64,000 nucleotides of DNA. Source: Sipunculus nudus (taxonomy: Eukaryota; Annelida; Sipuncula; Golfingiida; Sipunculidae). The notes under the pieces were generated by a model. It saw only the letters and a program-made list of their open reading frames with translations. It had not been told where the DNA came from and searched no databases. The DNA lies in contig CM049316.1 in the NCBI GenBank assembly GCA_026874595.1, positions 14,887,839 to 14,951,838 on the forward strand, given 5' to 3'. Each line of letters opens with the position of its first letter. Position 1 is the first letter of the stretch. The translations under genes were made by a program, and so were the position numbers. Below, in pieces: positions 44,550 to 56,728 of the stretch.

Positions 44550-45193
44550 TGTTAACAAATAATTATAATTTATTCTTAGAACAATCCTAACATTACAATA
44601 CACAAAATCAATACAATTAAACAGTATAACAATAAAATGTACAGTACCAGAGTGTCCGGATCCTAGGATTTTATTTCTGGATACCACCACTGTCACAGCT
44701 CAACAAGAGTCCTTTAACACCAATAATCCACGTAAATAGTAATAATCCAAAAACAAACTGGAGACAGTCCGTATTAAATCTGTACTAAGTCCGTTATATT
44801 TCTGTCACCACTGCAGTTATCGGAAAAAGGTCCCAAAACTGACAAGAAAGTAACACTCTTAGTGCTCGATGGTATTTTCCTTTCTGCCGGCTCCAAACAC
44901 AGCCCCTTATTTATAGCTTCTCACCGGAAAATTCTAGGAATGGAAAATTCCAAAGAACAAATACACACGCACATGAACAGACCCGAAACATCTAGAACAA
45001 AGAACGCTGTGTCTCTACGCTTCAGACCCCACACGCGAGCCAGCACCCAGCAAGCGAGATTCCTATAGCAACGAACTATGCCTGCGCTACACTAATCAGA
45101 ATGTCAACAGACACATGTAACACTCCTGCTACACTAATGAGAATGTCACCAGACACATGTAACACTCCTGCGCACAATGAAACAGATACCTGT

Positions 45194-45197
<4 letters not shown>
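44550..45197 (-). repeat. candidate solo LTR, 648 bp
   Basis: On the minus strand it starts TGTTACAGG and ends TTTGTTAACA (TG...CA), with a TATA box (CTATAAATAAGGGG, about 44912) in the middle and AATAAA near both 44690 and 44577. The U3-side has a 43-bp tandem duplication (45085-45175). No internal LTR-element genes flank it. It lies between two (AT)n tracts, so target duplications cannot be read. Confidence 0.55.

Positions 45198-45246
<49 letters not shown>
45197..45246 (+). repeat. (AT)n microsatellite
   Basis: About 48 bp of TA repeats. Confidence 0.9.
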
Positions 45247-45250
<4 letters not shown>

Positions 45251-45261
45251 TAAAAGAGCAG

Positions 45262-45462
45262 ATGCAGATCCAGGGGAGGAGTTCGGGAGGTCAAGACCCC
45301 CTCTTTTTCAACAACCGCAACCTTTTTTTTTAAAGGATTTCGGACCAATACCGCCTTGAAAACCACCCCTCTTTGCCGGACCATTGTACCTTTTTAGGTT
45401 TTGTCATTAGTCTTCTAAATTCGGTTGGAACCCTTTTCCTAAATCCTGGATCCGCCCCGGTA
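45262..45462. mobile_element. small TIR element (GGATCCAGG-type ends)
   Basis: Left GCAGATCCAGGGG and right CCTGGATCCGCCCCGG are opposing ends of a ~200-bp non-coding insert. The target duplication is unclear. Confidence 0.45.
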
Positions 45463-46589
45463 GAGGCCGGTCTGCGACAAGGAAGCATCTCCTCTTTAAC
45501 ATACCTCCCTTGTGTTATACTTAAAAATGGCACTTCATTTCTTCTAAAACTTCCAAGTCTCAATATTTTTCGTTTTATCCGATAATTGAAAACTCAATAT
45601 CTGCGATTTCGCCTTTTGAGTTTGGTGCCATCTATCGGACAACCGTGGAAGGAAACCACAATTTGGTTTCTGCAAGGAGAGTATCCGCTTCTACATTGTG
45701 ATCTTAATTGTGATTGGCTACTTTTGACCAATCGAGAGTTCTCTCACAGAATAATTCGCATACAGCGTTCACAGGTTCGTCTGTCACCTGTCAGGCTGTG
45801 GAATAGGTGAAAAAATTTCCACACCTAGCTAAGCGAATCTAAGAACGGACAAAAACCGTACGTAGTAAGTATAAAAGACTACCTTATATACATTATGTAC
45901 GCTTATATGTAATATGGATCGTATTTAAAATAATGAACATATTTGTTACCAAAACAAGGACAACATGTCGGGGTTGGCAATGTCAACATTCATTCACATC
46001 GTACACGCTGTATTACTATTAGTATTACCGTCGCAGTTTAAGAACTGCACGTGTGTGGGTACCTGGCAGGAAGCCAGTGACTGAATCATATTCACCGTTA
46101 GTATTCCGTCGGTTGTTTTTACAGGTATAATTTCGTAATTTACATTTGGTATACATCTGCTTCCTTCAGGGTTAAACGATCAAATGGAGTCCTTTAATCT
46201 AAAATAGATCTCATGCAGTTTTAACAGGCCAGGATGACACTTGAGTGAAGTGTTACCTGAGCGATGGTCATTGTAATTAAGTCATAATCTAAATATAGAT
46301 TTGGCCTTTGCTGCGTAGTTCATGTTTCACATTTATTTAGAGTTAATTACATCTGAGCACTAAACCAGGAGGGAACCACAACAGTGAATGTTAAGAATGG
46401 TCCTTCTCCCTTTTGGGGGTGTGGCATTTACTGTTGAACAAATGGTGGTGTGCGTTCAGAATTGGGTTCACATTTTGGAACATGAGATGTAAATAAACAG
46501 TCTTTTATCACTTCTTTACTTCCTAAGTATCCCTGCAGATGTCCATACATTCATTTCACCTATTCTCACATGAACTGCCAATGAATATT
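45463..46589. other. no gene seen
   Basis: Non-coding; frames up to ~75 codons have no recognisable features. Confidence 0.4.
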
Positions 46590-46690
46590 ATAAGTCGATT
46601 GCGTTGGGAATCAAACCTGTGAGCTCTATATTGGGAGTCCTGCAGGGTCAGGCTAATCACCCAATCTGACCCCATCAGACCTTGTTATAT
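46590..46690 (-). mobile_element. tRNA-derived SINE-like remnant
   Basis: On the minus strand AGGTTTGATTCCC (near 46613) is B-box-like and TGATTAGCCTGACC (about 46662) A-box-like. Diverged; low certainty. Confidence 0.35.
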
Positions 46691-47935
46691 ACAGATAACC
46701 CTGTAACCCTGTGATATAAAAGTCTAATTTAATGTTTCAATTATGTTTTTCACAAAGGAAAATACAATCTGTACCCTATATTTTATATTGTGATAAGGAA
46801 GCCCCTAATACTTTTATTAATGTGAAATTTGAAAATAATGTAAATTCTACTCCCATTCCAAACATGCACAAATACCCACCAAAAAAAGAATGAAAAATTG
46901 AAACAAGCTGACCCAATTGGACCTTGGTATATAAAGATATATACCTTAATAAAATATTTTCACAAGAGGAAACATGTATTGAGATGTTACATACTTTCTT
47001 AGACACACTGACCGTAGCAGACCAAAGTGGAAGTTGGAATGTAACCACAACTTTTTCACTAGTTTGATAGAAAAAAAAACAAATTTTGGTCCCATTACAA
47101 ACACATGTAGACACATATCAGTACACAATTGTATCCAGTAAAACAAAAAGACCTAGTTACACCAAATATACAAATTCATGTGACAATAAATACAATTATT
47201 GGCACAAGATGTGAAAATGTGGAATATGCCCATCATTCCCCATCAAACAAAAGGGGACTTGAATATAAATTTTAGATACCCCTTTTAATTATGTATTACC
47301 TTATACCTGTAGATTAATTTACAAAATGGTTTAATTTCAGGTATCAAGTTTCATGAATGAAATAATTTTCATACATGATAATTGTTCATATGGTTGTATT
47401 ATGAAGTATATAGAATAATAATGAAGCCTGTTTTTTTTGCCTGTCAAATAATTGAGCTCCAAGATAGGTATTTATACTATATAAATTTATGGTCCTCATT
47501 GAAACATCCTGTGAGCTGATAACCTTCCCTGGCCCTCAGTTGCATGGTTGACTGACCACAAATGGATTAAAATTATCAACTGATAGACTTTGCATGACTG
47601 ACCAACCCCAGTTTTTAGAGATAATTGTGTATAACTGTAATTGAGTAAATATGTGTTGCATTTTAATGAAAAATATACATTTATTCCAAATTCTTATATT
47701 GGACAAAATGCAACTAGAGGACTTACTAGCCATGATTTACAGAAAAATGTTTCCAAGAAAAAAATGGGGAAAACTAAATTTATCACATAAACTAAGAGGT
47801 CAATTGTAGTGTACATATTTCTATTTGTGTTCGTAATGGAACGAAAATTTGTATGTTTTTTTCAATCAAATTAGCAAAAAATTTGTGGTTACATTCTGAT
47901 TGGGTGTGCTAGGGTCTGATTGGGTCCTTTTAACC
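46652..47935. mobile_element. diverged TIR element
   Basis: 47035-47130 (GAATGTAACCACAA...CCCATTACAAACACA) is reverse complementary with mismatches to 47808-47900. Outer ends share ACCCAATC(A/T)GACCC. The arms are decayed; no transposase found. A 112-codon minus frame (46776-47114) is not recognisable. Confidence 0.4.
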
Positions 47936-47970
47936 TACTTAGTACATGTGCTGGTGTGTTCAAATACATG

Positions 47971-49243
47971 TACATTGAAACCTGTCTAAAGCAGACAGTC
48001 AAGGGACTAATCATATTGTCCTTAATAGTGAGGTGTCCTTATTTGGTAGGTTGACCTTGGTTGATAACTGAGGGATTATAATTAAAGACAACCTACAGCT
48101 ACAAGAACATGTTGATTGTGTTGTATCAGATTTCATGTATATGTACAACATATTCATGCACACATCATGCATTCAATATTCATATACAAAATGTGGTTAT
48201 TTTTACTTATCTCAAGAAGTAAACAATATAAGGAGAAAAGTCTTTGAAGACATGCATAAAAACAGTGTTCATATACTCGCGTACACTCTCAGTCTAATAA
48301 GCTTGACTTTCTCAGCAAAAGCTCTGCCCAGGAGTACTTGCGGTGCCACCTGGTGGCGTTGCCTAAAACCCTCCTTGTTGAGCTGTTCAAATGTGATCAT
48401 CTCATAGATAATGACGAAGTTGATAATGCGAAGATTGTAATGGCTATGAACCTTGGATCATTCGTTTTTATAGGTGAATGTAGCTTTAGCCTAAAATAAA
48501 CTTTCTTTGATGACGGTTGTTTGGTTTGATTTGCTTTAATGTTGAAGGGAAACCCGAGATTTAACGAACCCTGAAGAACTTGTGCCCGGCAGCATGGTAC
48601 AAACAGCTACGGAGCGAGCAGATGTTTGACACAGAGCAGATCAGTTTGAGATATACTGAGCAAAACTGATAAATTAATATCAAACAGCCTGCTATAAAAA
48701 AGTGCCTAATTTTACAGTTAGATATTGTGTTGTGAGATCAGGGACACATGGGCCATTTAATCAATTTAATGACCTCACAGTCGAGTGAAAAAAATGCAGC
48801 TTCGCAACGTGTGAATGATCAACCGTGAAATAAAGTGACATGATGTTTACCACTTCATATTTGCTGTGTGTAACTTAGGAACACATCACACCGTGACATG
48901 AGCAAGGACACGCATTAAGGTAACAACTTGGGATTGCATAATCCTTTGTGTTCCAGTCCGGGGAACAGCAACAGTACCGGTGGTCTTTGATGTTGCCATG
49001 AGCGAGTGGTCAGTGTCCCCCGGAGGTGACGTATCATATCTGCATTTGTCAGGTTCATTTACTCTTAGAATGTTGGTTTGAGTTGAAATCTGCTGTCCGC
49101 TCTCCCCAGTAGTGAGGTCTCCGCCATACAGAGGTTCCAATTATACATAACATTTAGGGAATTTTGAAGGGACTTAACTATCTTGTCCGTTATAGCCAGT
49201 TGTCCGCCTAAGTGAGGTGTCCGTTAGATCAGTTTTTACTGTA
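47971..49243. mobile_element. possible TIR transposon, ~1.27 kb
   Basis: Left TACATTGAAACCTGTCTAAA and right (reverse complement) TACAGTAAAAACTGATCTAA are similar ends. Both are followed inward by (G)AGGTGTCC-type text. No coding potential. Confidence 0.3.
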
Positions 49244-51584
49244 CTCTGTTCCAACAAGTACCCCTTTCCACTCACTATTTTTGGTCACAGAGTTGGTACT
49301 GTATGAATATTTTTAACAAATTAATTTGGCCTCAAGTATATTTTCAGAGTCTGCCATTTTTTACGCTCTTTACACAGCGCTTTAACTATAGGCCTACTCC
49401 CTATATCGTAAGCGTTGTTTGTTATGACCTCGTATCCTGAATTGCTACACCAGAGGGGAGCACTGTATTTTTGTCCAATCAGACGAGACCTTGTGCTGGA
49501 AGACACAGCCAAGTGAGGAATACATGGAGCCAATTATGTTCATTTCTTTTTGAGTGACAGCTTATCGCCCTGGTAACCGTCTGAACAGGCCACAGGCTCA
49601 GAGAGAATTGCCCCAGACGTGGTTTGCTTAGGGCCTTGGGTACATAGAATGCCCGGACGGTGAGTTGTAATTCAAACGAAACGTAACAACAAAGGCTGTG
49701 TGCACACCTCGCTGGCTGGTTTCAGTTCTGCAGACAACAGATACATGGCTACGCTAACACAGTCAAAATGTCATAATCGAATCGGTCGATGATGCGAGAA
49801 TAGAGAGGGAGCAATTAAAATTCGACCATAAAGTCATCAAGCAGCGCTTGATGCGCAGCTATGGGCGGAGCCAGGATGCCTGTCGAGTGTTTGTTTATTG
49901 GCATCTGGTTGGCTGCTTGTCACATCATATGCACATTATTTTCAGCAGACAACGAACCGCCATCTGATGTCTTAATATATCATAAACTGTCAAAGCTGGC
50001 AGCGTGAAAATCAGTTGCTTCTTTAGAAGCGCAAGATTTCCGCTGCCTGAGGAGGGTAGCCTTTATTGTTTTAGATAGTTTTATTAATAACTTATGATCT
50101 ATTTCAATACTTTGGGTTGTTTATATCAATGGACCATCTTCACTGGCTGGGACATAGGAACACTTTTATATACATACCAGGTGGAATTTATTATAGTTTC
50201 CATGAGGTACAGAGAGAGAGAGAGAGAGAATGAAAACAGCAGTCCATAGTTGCATCAGAGAAAACTTCACCATATTGTCTGTTCCTTTGTGGTCATGGTC
50301 ATGAATACCATTTGTCATTTTAAATAAAGAATCCAAGAGACATTGCACTTTATTTATCATTTTTTCATATAATCAACTTTATTTTTTTTTCAACAGTATA
50401 ATTTATAACATATTCAGCTGGTATGAGAGACTAAATTGTGGGTGTAATAATTCTCATATGGTCATGTGTGATCTATGATTGCTGGCAAACTTTTGTATAT
50501 TGAGCCTTGTTATCAGTCCCAATTCAGGTATTAAACACACCTTTGACTTAGCATTTGCATATACCAAAGATGAACATTTTCTTGAACAGGTTAACATGAC
50601 TAACATTCAATATTATGGGGTCATTTTTGCCTGTGTAAACTTTATGTTTTGGGTACAGGGTATTTTTTAAGAATTGATTTAATTAACAGGGTAGAATATT
50701 GGCGATGTCTGCTTGCTGCATGCTTCTTCTGTCATGCTGGATAAAAGCATAAATTTTCATTCAGTACACTTGTTGCTTAAAAATATTTAGCTTTCTACAT
50801 ATTAGTTTACCCATTCAGGGCTCTTCCCAGTTGTTCCATACCCATATTTCCCAGTTATTCCCAGGTTTTTCCTTGTCTGGGGAAAATGATTTTATCCCGG
50901 GAAAAACCACAACCCTGCATACTTCTCAGTTGAGCATCATTACCCTTTGGTCACTTGTTTTATTGATTTTACTTGCTATTTTGTATCAAATTATATTAAT
51001 TTGATTGCATACAGTTTTAATATCAATTTGAAATAAATTCACAATAGGCCCAAGGTCTAGTCTTTTAGATTTAGGACTCCTGCATTTATTAAGGACTGTT
51101 ACTATGATTATACATGACCTTGCTTGTGGCATGAACTTCGTTGGAGTAAAAAAAAGGCATATGTTTTAATCAGATGAGTTTAAATGCTTTTCTGAGTTTA
51201 CTTGTTTCATCAGAGCTAAATAAAATCAGTTTAAAATAAAATTTATATGGAAATCATAATGACACGAGAACTTCAGAGAAGGACACCCCTTGCCCACAAA
51301 AAAAAGACAACAAAAAAATGTGACAACTGCCACTGCTATCCAAGTGTCTGTAGAGTCTGAATAGGTTTATGATATATTTAATTTCAATGAGTTTTTCCAT
51401 ATTTTTTTTAATCAGGGTTTATAAATCGGAAAGGTTTTTCCTTTTTTTTTTTACAAATAACTTTCTTTGTATGTTTACCCAAATGGACAAGTCCCTTTTA
51501 GTAACTTTTCTAACCCTGCTCATGCATGTGTAAACAGATCCTACACTATACTGTGGTTGCCTTTTTATTTGCGAGGGTTTTAAT
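49244..51584. other. no gene seen; (GA)n at 50211-50229
   Basis: Intergenic or 5' intron of the downstream gene. GC content rises near 49840-49900 (GGGCGGAGCC), where an upstream non-coding exon or promoter of the NDRG gene could lie, but nothing proves it. Confidence 0.4.
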
Positions 51585-53782
51585 TGTATCCCCAGACAAA
51601 GTCCGGATACTATGGTTTCACAATCTCGCCGCTGCCGCCGCAGAAAAACCTTGTGAGCGGGATAACTCAAAAAATATTTCACTGATCTTTTTCAAACTTT
51701 ACATTTGTATAGATATAGGTAAGGGGACAAAGCCTATTTAAAATGGGGTCATGACCTATGCTAGGAGAGCGACCTTGACCTTGAATAGGTCCATTTTTGC
51801 TGAAAATAACACAAATTCTTAAATATCTCAAGTAAGCTTGCATGGACTGGTCCAAAAATCAAGGTGACCAAAGATCTTGGGTAGCCTTGCGATATACCGG
51901 AAACTGGTGGCACCACCTATAATCCTTTTCTTGTTTTTACGCCTTTTAAAGGGACATAATCAGGATCAATATTATTCCTATTCTTTAACACTATCAGTTC
52001 AGTTTTGCTTTATACAAAAGTTTCCAAGCAAAACCATCCAAGCACACAGTCTCATTTCCTCGCATACGAATGTTTAACACCTTGTTATAGCCCTGCGTGT
52101 TGGTAAACAAAATCTGTTTACGATACCAAGGCCGCGTGACCGGAGTCCGATTAACAGGGGCAACAAGCGGTGTTTCAGCCAGGGGGAATATGTATTTCAT
52201 TTTTTTAGCAAAGTCAGTCAGAGGATCTCCTGATTGGCAAATGTTATCGCTCCGCGCAGCACACGGCCGGATGCACTGTGACTATGTTTACACCTGCGAT
52301 CGCGCCCGGTTCACTGTTTTTAACACACGTTTACAAGAGTAAGCAAACGGTTTCAGGGCAATATTTTGGCAGGCACAGATTAATTTTAAAGGGAAGAAAC
52401 TATTTTTCGTGTTAACTCAACATGCTTTATAGGTGATTGGGCCCCTTTAATACCCCATAATTGCCACTTGACAGTACTGTAAGCATTATAAGTCAAAAAC
52501 TAATGGACAGATTTCTTTCATATTATGCACATGTAGAGAGATGGGTTATGGGATGAGGTCTATTTACATTTGGGTCATGACCTTTACCATGAGAGTGGCC
52601 TTGACCTTAAATGTGTCTATATTTGGTGAAAATCAAACACCTCTTATGATATCTCCAGTGTTGATAGCCATATGGATTTCAAACGTGACTTATGTATGGC
52701 CCACCACTAAAGTAAGAACCCTATAGGTTCTAGGGTCATGAGGTCAAAGGTCAAGGTCACTGGACTTGCATCTTAAAAGATACTGTGGATGCATTTTAAG
52801 CCAAACTTTCATCCCAGGTCTTCCAACTTGAATATATAGCTCACTTGCCAATAGTGGATGATCCATATCAATTTTGGGGTCACAAGGTCAAAGGTCAAGG
52901 CCACGGGAGCTATCTGTCTAAAAATTAGTTTCTGGATGATAATTCCTGCTTTTATCGATGTATTGATTTAAAACTTGACTTATATATGTCCCATTGAAAA
53001 AGCAAGACTCCAATTGATGTTGGGGTCAAAGGTCAAGGTCACAGGACTCGCATCTTTAAAAAGATTGTGGATGCATTTCGGGCCAAACATTTCATCTCAG
53101 ACCTTTTATCTTGCACATATAGTTCATCTGCCAATAGAGGAAGACCCCTATCAATTTTGAGGTCACAAGGTCAAAGGTGAAGGTCACACGAGCCATCTGT
53201 CCAAAAATTAGTTTCCGGATGATAATTCCTGCTTTTATTGATGTATAGATTTCAAACTTGACTTGTATATGTCCCATTGGAAAAGCAAGACCTGAATTGA
53301 TTTTGGGGTCATGAGGTCAAAGGTCAAGGTCACAGAACACATCTTTAAAAAGATGTGGATGCATTTTCAGCCAAACATTTTATCTCAGATCTTTCATCTT
53401 GCACATATAGTTCACCTGCCAAGAGAGGAAGAACCCTATCAATTTTGAGGTCAAAGGTGAAGGTCACAGGAGCCATATGTCTGAAAATTTAGTTTCTGGA
53501 TGATAATTCCTGCTTTTATTGATGTATAAATTTCAAACTTGACTTATATATGTTCCATTGAAAAAGCAAGACCCCAATTGATTTTGGGGTCATGAAGTCA
53601 AAGGTCAAGGTCACAGGACCAACATCTTCAAAAAGATTGTGGATTGATAGATGGAAGAACCAATAATTGCTTGCCAAGTGTCAGTATATGCTGCTAAAAA
53701 TGGGGGCCTATTCTTAAAGGGGGGGGGGGCCCTTTATATGTCTGGGGATACTCTGGCACCTGCGGTGCCAAGAAATGTCTAG
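51585..53782 (+). mobile_element. Helentron-like element, family 1, copy H2
   Basis: Same termini as H1 but in + orientation: TTGTATCCCCAGACAAAG at the left; TGTCTGGGGATACTC, hairpin GGCACC-TGC-GGTGCC and CTAG at 53779-53782, flanked by T residues. It has about four core monomers (near 52740, 53030, 53310, 53595) against nine in H1. A 497-bp MITE is inserted at 51950. Confidence 0.75.
51950..52446. mobile_element. TTAA-target MITE nested in H2, 497 bp
   Basis: Flanked by TTAA (51946-51949, 52447-52450), with imperfect TIRs AGGGACATAATCA / AGGGGCCCAATCA. H1 lacks it and shows a single TTAA at the matching place (near 32680), confirming the insertion. Confidence 0.75.
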
Positions 53783-55499
53783 TTTGGCAATATTTCCGAA
53801 TGTGAAATAATTGTGAATATTTATAAAACCCTCAGGAATAAGATGCCCCATCAACTAAGATGACCTCTGAAAACTACCTCATCAGCAACCTAATTTTTGC
53901 CTGGTTTGGAAACTGGCCCATGCATTAGCCTTACACACAGATTGTGATACAAATCGATTGTGGTACAAGTTATAATTTAATGACTGAGCCAGGAATTATG
54001 TTTTGTAGGATTTTTTTTCCTAAATTTTAAAATTAATACAGATCCTGCTATACTTAGATTCAACAGGTTCTGGTGCAATCGGGAAAATGAAACCCTCGCT
54101 AAAACTTTCAAAATGAAGAAATAGCAAAATTTCAGCCTTGCAAAAATAAAGCCAACCACAGTATCTAGCAAGCATGTTGTATGTTAAATTTAGAATTCTA
54201 TAAAGCAGGCGTGGGTCCAGTAAAATAGGTCTTTTCTGAGTGACTTTTCAAATTGTGCTATATTAATATACCAGGCAACAAATATAACTTGTACATTGAT
54301 CAATTTTTAGATGAGAGGGAAGCACAGTACTATTAGTAGAGAACAAAGGTTTCCCACACCCTTGAATTGAAGCATGTGTAGTTGATAAGTTTTCACCAAG
54401 ACCTGATGAATCTTGTGTGGAGACTGGCTATTTTAGGAAACCACTTGTGTCCAGTGTAGATTTGGGTCAGGGGAAGACATATGCTGTGATGTTTGTGGTA
54501 TCAGAGATACATTACCTTATTTAAGGAATTTTGTCATACTTATCAAGTAGATACAGTTCTTTGGACCTGTATGAGCCTGATAGCTAAACAAATAGATCTG
54601 GACAGATGTGTCAATATGTCTGTGAAAGTTTCAGCACAACTGTGCAGTCTGACATAAGAGATTAAGTAAATTTAATGATTTTCCTGGATAATGGGAAATA
54701 TGTTGCGGGAGTAAGGAGGAATTTTACCTACATGACTTCTTTACACACCTTAAACAGCTAACATTCCTGAAAACCATCCACCACCCATGTGATTATACAG
54801 TGTTACCTTTCAATTATGGACACTGTCAGGACCTTGGTACTTGCTTATATTATAAAGGTGCCTTTATCAGAGAGGTTATGGAGCTTTAACTGTAAGTGTA
54901 CTTGTCACGGGTCTGCCTCTAGTGTCTTTAATTGAGAGGTGTCTCCATTACACTTAAAGAGCTGCCTGTAAGTAAAGGTGTCATGTAGTTTGTATTTTAT
55001 CACCTGAAACTCTGTCAGTCAGTGTCATAGTAATTATTGTGATCTTATTTTTAAAGAGTATTTATACCACTTGCCAATAATGTGAAACTATATAAAAATC
55101 AGTCAATCTGTATCATGATTTTTCTTATGAGTACCCATATAATTATATAATTATATGGATTAATATAATCTATAGATTAATTGATAATAAATGGTAATCT
55201 GAAAACTGTAATGATGGATTATTGAAGTGCATAAAGGAAAAGTCCGCTCAGATATGATCGGTTGCATAAAGTTTTATGTGAGGCTATTATCCACCCTGCT
55301 CTTTTGAGGGTGAGGTCTTTTTTGGAGGCAGGTGGGGGGGGGTATAATCATTTTGTTTTTTACACAAAATTAAGCACATGATACCAGATGAAGCTGGAGA
55401 TAGAAAGCTTGTTTGGGATGAAGGTTTCATCGTTGGCCTAAATTGTAAAGTGTACCTGTATTGATGTATATATAGTAATATATATTATGTTTGTTTCAG
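53783..55499. other. no coding feature seen
   Basis: Probably upstream region or first intron of the NDRG gene. 54770-54960 resembles the ends of the element at 47971. A poly-G run lies near 55334. Confidence 0.4.
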
Positions 55500-55510
55500 T
55501 ATTGTCTACA

Positions 55511-55606
55511 ATGGCAGAGAGGCTGACTGAAATTGAGCTGGATGGAGTGCAGCTCCATGTGGCTTCCACCAAATCATTGGTAAAAAAACAAAACCTGCTC
55601 TCCAGA
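55511..55606 (+). CDS. NDRG: NDRG-family protein, first coding exon
   Basis: Exon from 55500 after acceptor TTTGTTTCAG, ATG at 55511, donor AGA|GTAAGT at 55607. It encodes the variable N-terminus (MAERLTEIELDGVQL...NLLSR, 32 residues, phase 0 end). NDRG proteins have an alpha/beta-hydrolase fold without the catalytic residues and act in stress response, differentiation and vesicle trafficking in the cytoplasm. The paralogue (NDRG1/3-like) cannot be decided from three exons. An upstream non-coding exon must exist because the exon begins with a splice acceptor. Confidence 0.85.
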
Positions 55607-56555
55607 GTAAGTGATATTTGTCAGAAAATAAGAGTGATGCATCAGATTTTGCCTCACTTAAATATGTCATTGCCACTCATTGGTATAAGTATCATATTTT
55701 ACTACATGTATAGTATATCCAAGAAAAAAAATTCCATGTGCTCTACCTAGAAATAATCTAGGCTGAGTGTTTAAGGAGTTATTATGCAGTTGGGTTATAC
55801 AGACCCAGAATTATGTACATTAGCTGAAACTACAACATACAGGCTGATATATTCAGTGTGTGCTGAAATATGAGGTGATTCTCCATGAACACGCATGACT
55901 CTGTAGTGAGCTCTGAATTTAGTGTGGGATTGGTCACTTTATTGGGTTATTAGTCTTCCCCTATAACAGGTATTCAGTAGCAGTCCAAAGTCCATTATTT
56001 GTTGTATGTTGCACATGTTTGGTCATTATACCCAGAGTCGTGTTAAAGGCTTTTAGCTTCTGCATGTACCATAACCATGCTGTGAACTGATATCATACAA
56101 GTCCAGTATTTCATGTCCATATGTTAGGAGTAAAAAAGGTTTTACCCTGGGTAAATGCAACCCTGTTTCATAATTATTTTCAGAGATTCTTGCATATTAT
56201 TTATTGATTAGATTTTGAGGCACAGAAAAAATCCCATTTATATAAATAAATATATATTATATTATATATAAATTTATTTATATTTTTATTAATGACAGGT
56301 TTTGATGAAGTTATGAGGATTTAAAGTGAACAAAGTAACCATTAAAGGTCTGGTTAATATAATGGCAGTTATATGTTTGAGCTCAATTCAGATTAATATA
56401 TATATATATGTATATATTATAAAAGGATTGAAAATAAGAATCTAACTCTGACGAGAAGAAATACAGCCATCTATCAGGAGCTGTTATTGATCCAGAAAGT
56501 TCTCTACCTGTAGTATATATATATATATATATATATATACCATTATATATATCAT

Positions 56556-56609
<54 letters not shown>

Positions 56610-56628
56610 CTTATTATTGATAAAACAG
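55607..56628 (+). repeat. NDRG intron with (AT)n microsatellites at 56395, 56513 and 56565
   Basis: Intron of 1022 bp. (TA)n tracts lie at 56395-56420, 56513-56540 and 56565-56607, the last about 21 bp from the next acceptor. Confidence 0.8.
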
Positions 56629-56728
56629 GAGGATGACATTGAGACAGGTTTGGGAATGGTTCATGTTGAAGTTCAAGGTGATTCCAAAAGGCCAGCCATA
56701 ATTACCTATCATGACATTGGGCTCAACA
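56629..56728 (+). CDS. NDRG: NDRG-family protein, second coding exon
   Basis: 100 nt between TTGATAAAACAG and donor A|GTGAGT. It encodes EDDIETGLGMVHVEV...RPAIITYHDIGLN, the conserved NDRG entry to the alpha/beta-hydrolase fold (DIET..G.VHV and TYHDIGLN). It enters in phase 0 and leaves in phase 1, matching both neighbours. Confidence 0.95.

Noticed and set aside
46776-47114. 112-codon minus-strand frame
   Set aside because: AT-rich, inside a decayed TIR element, with no domain or splice evidence.
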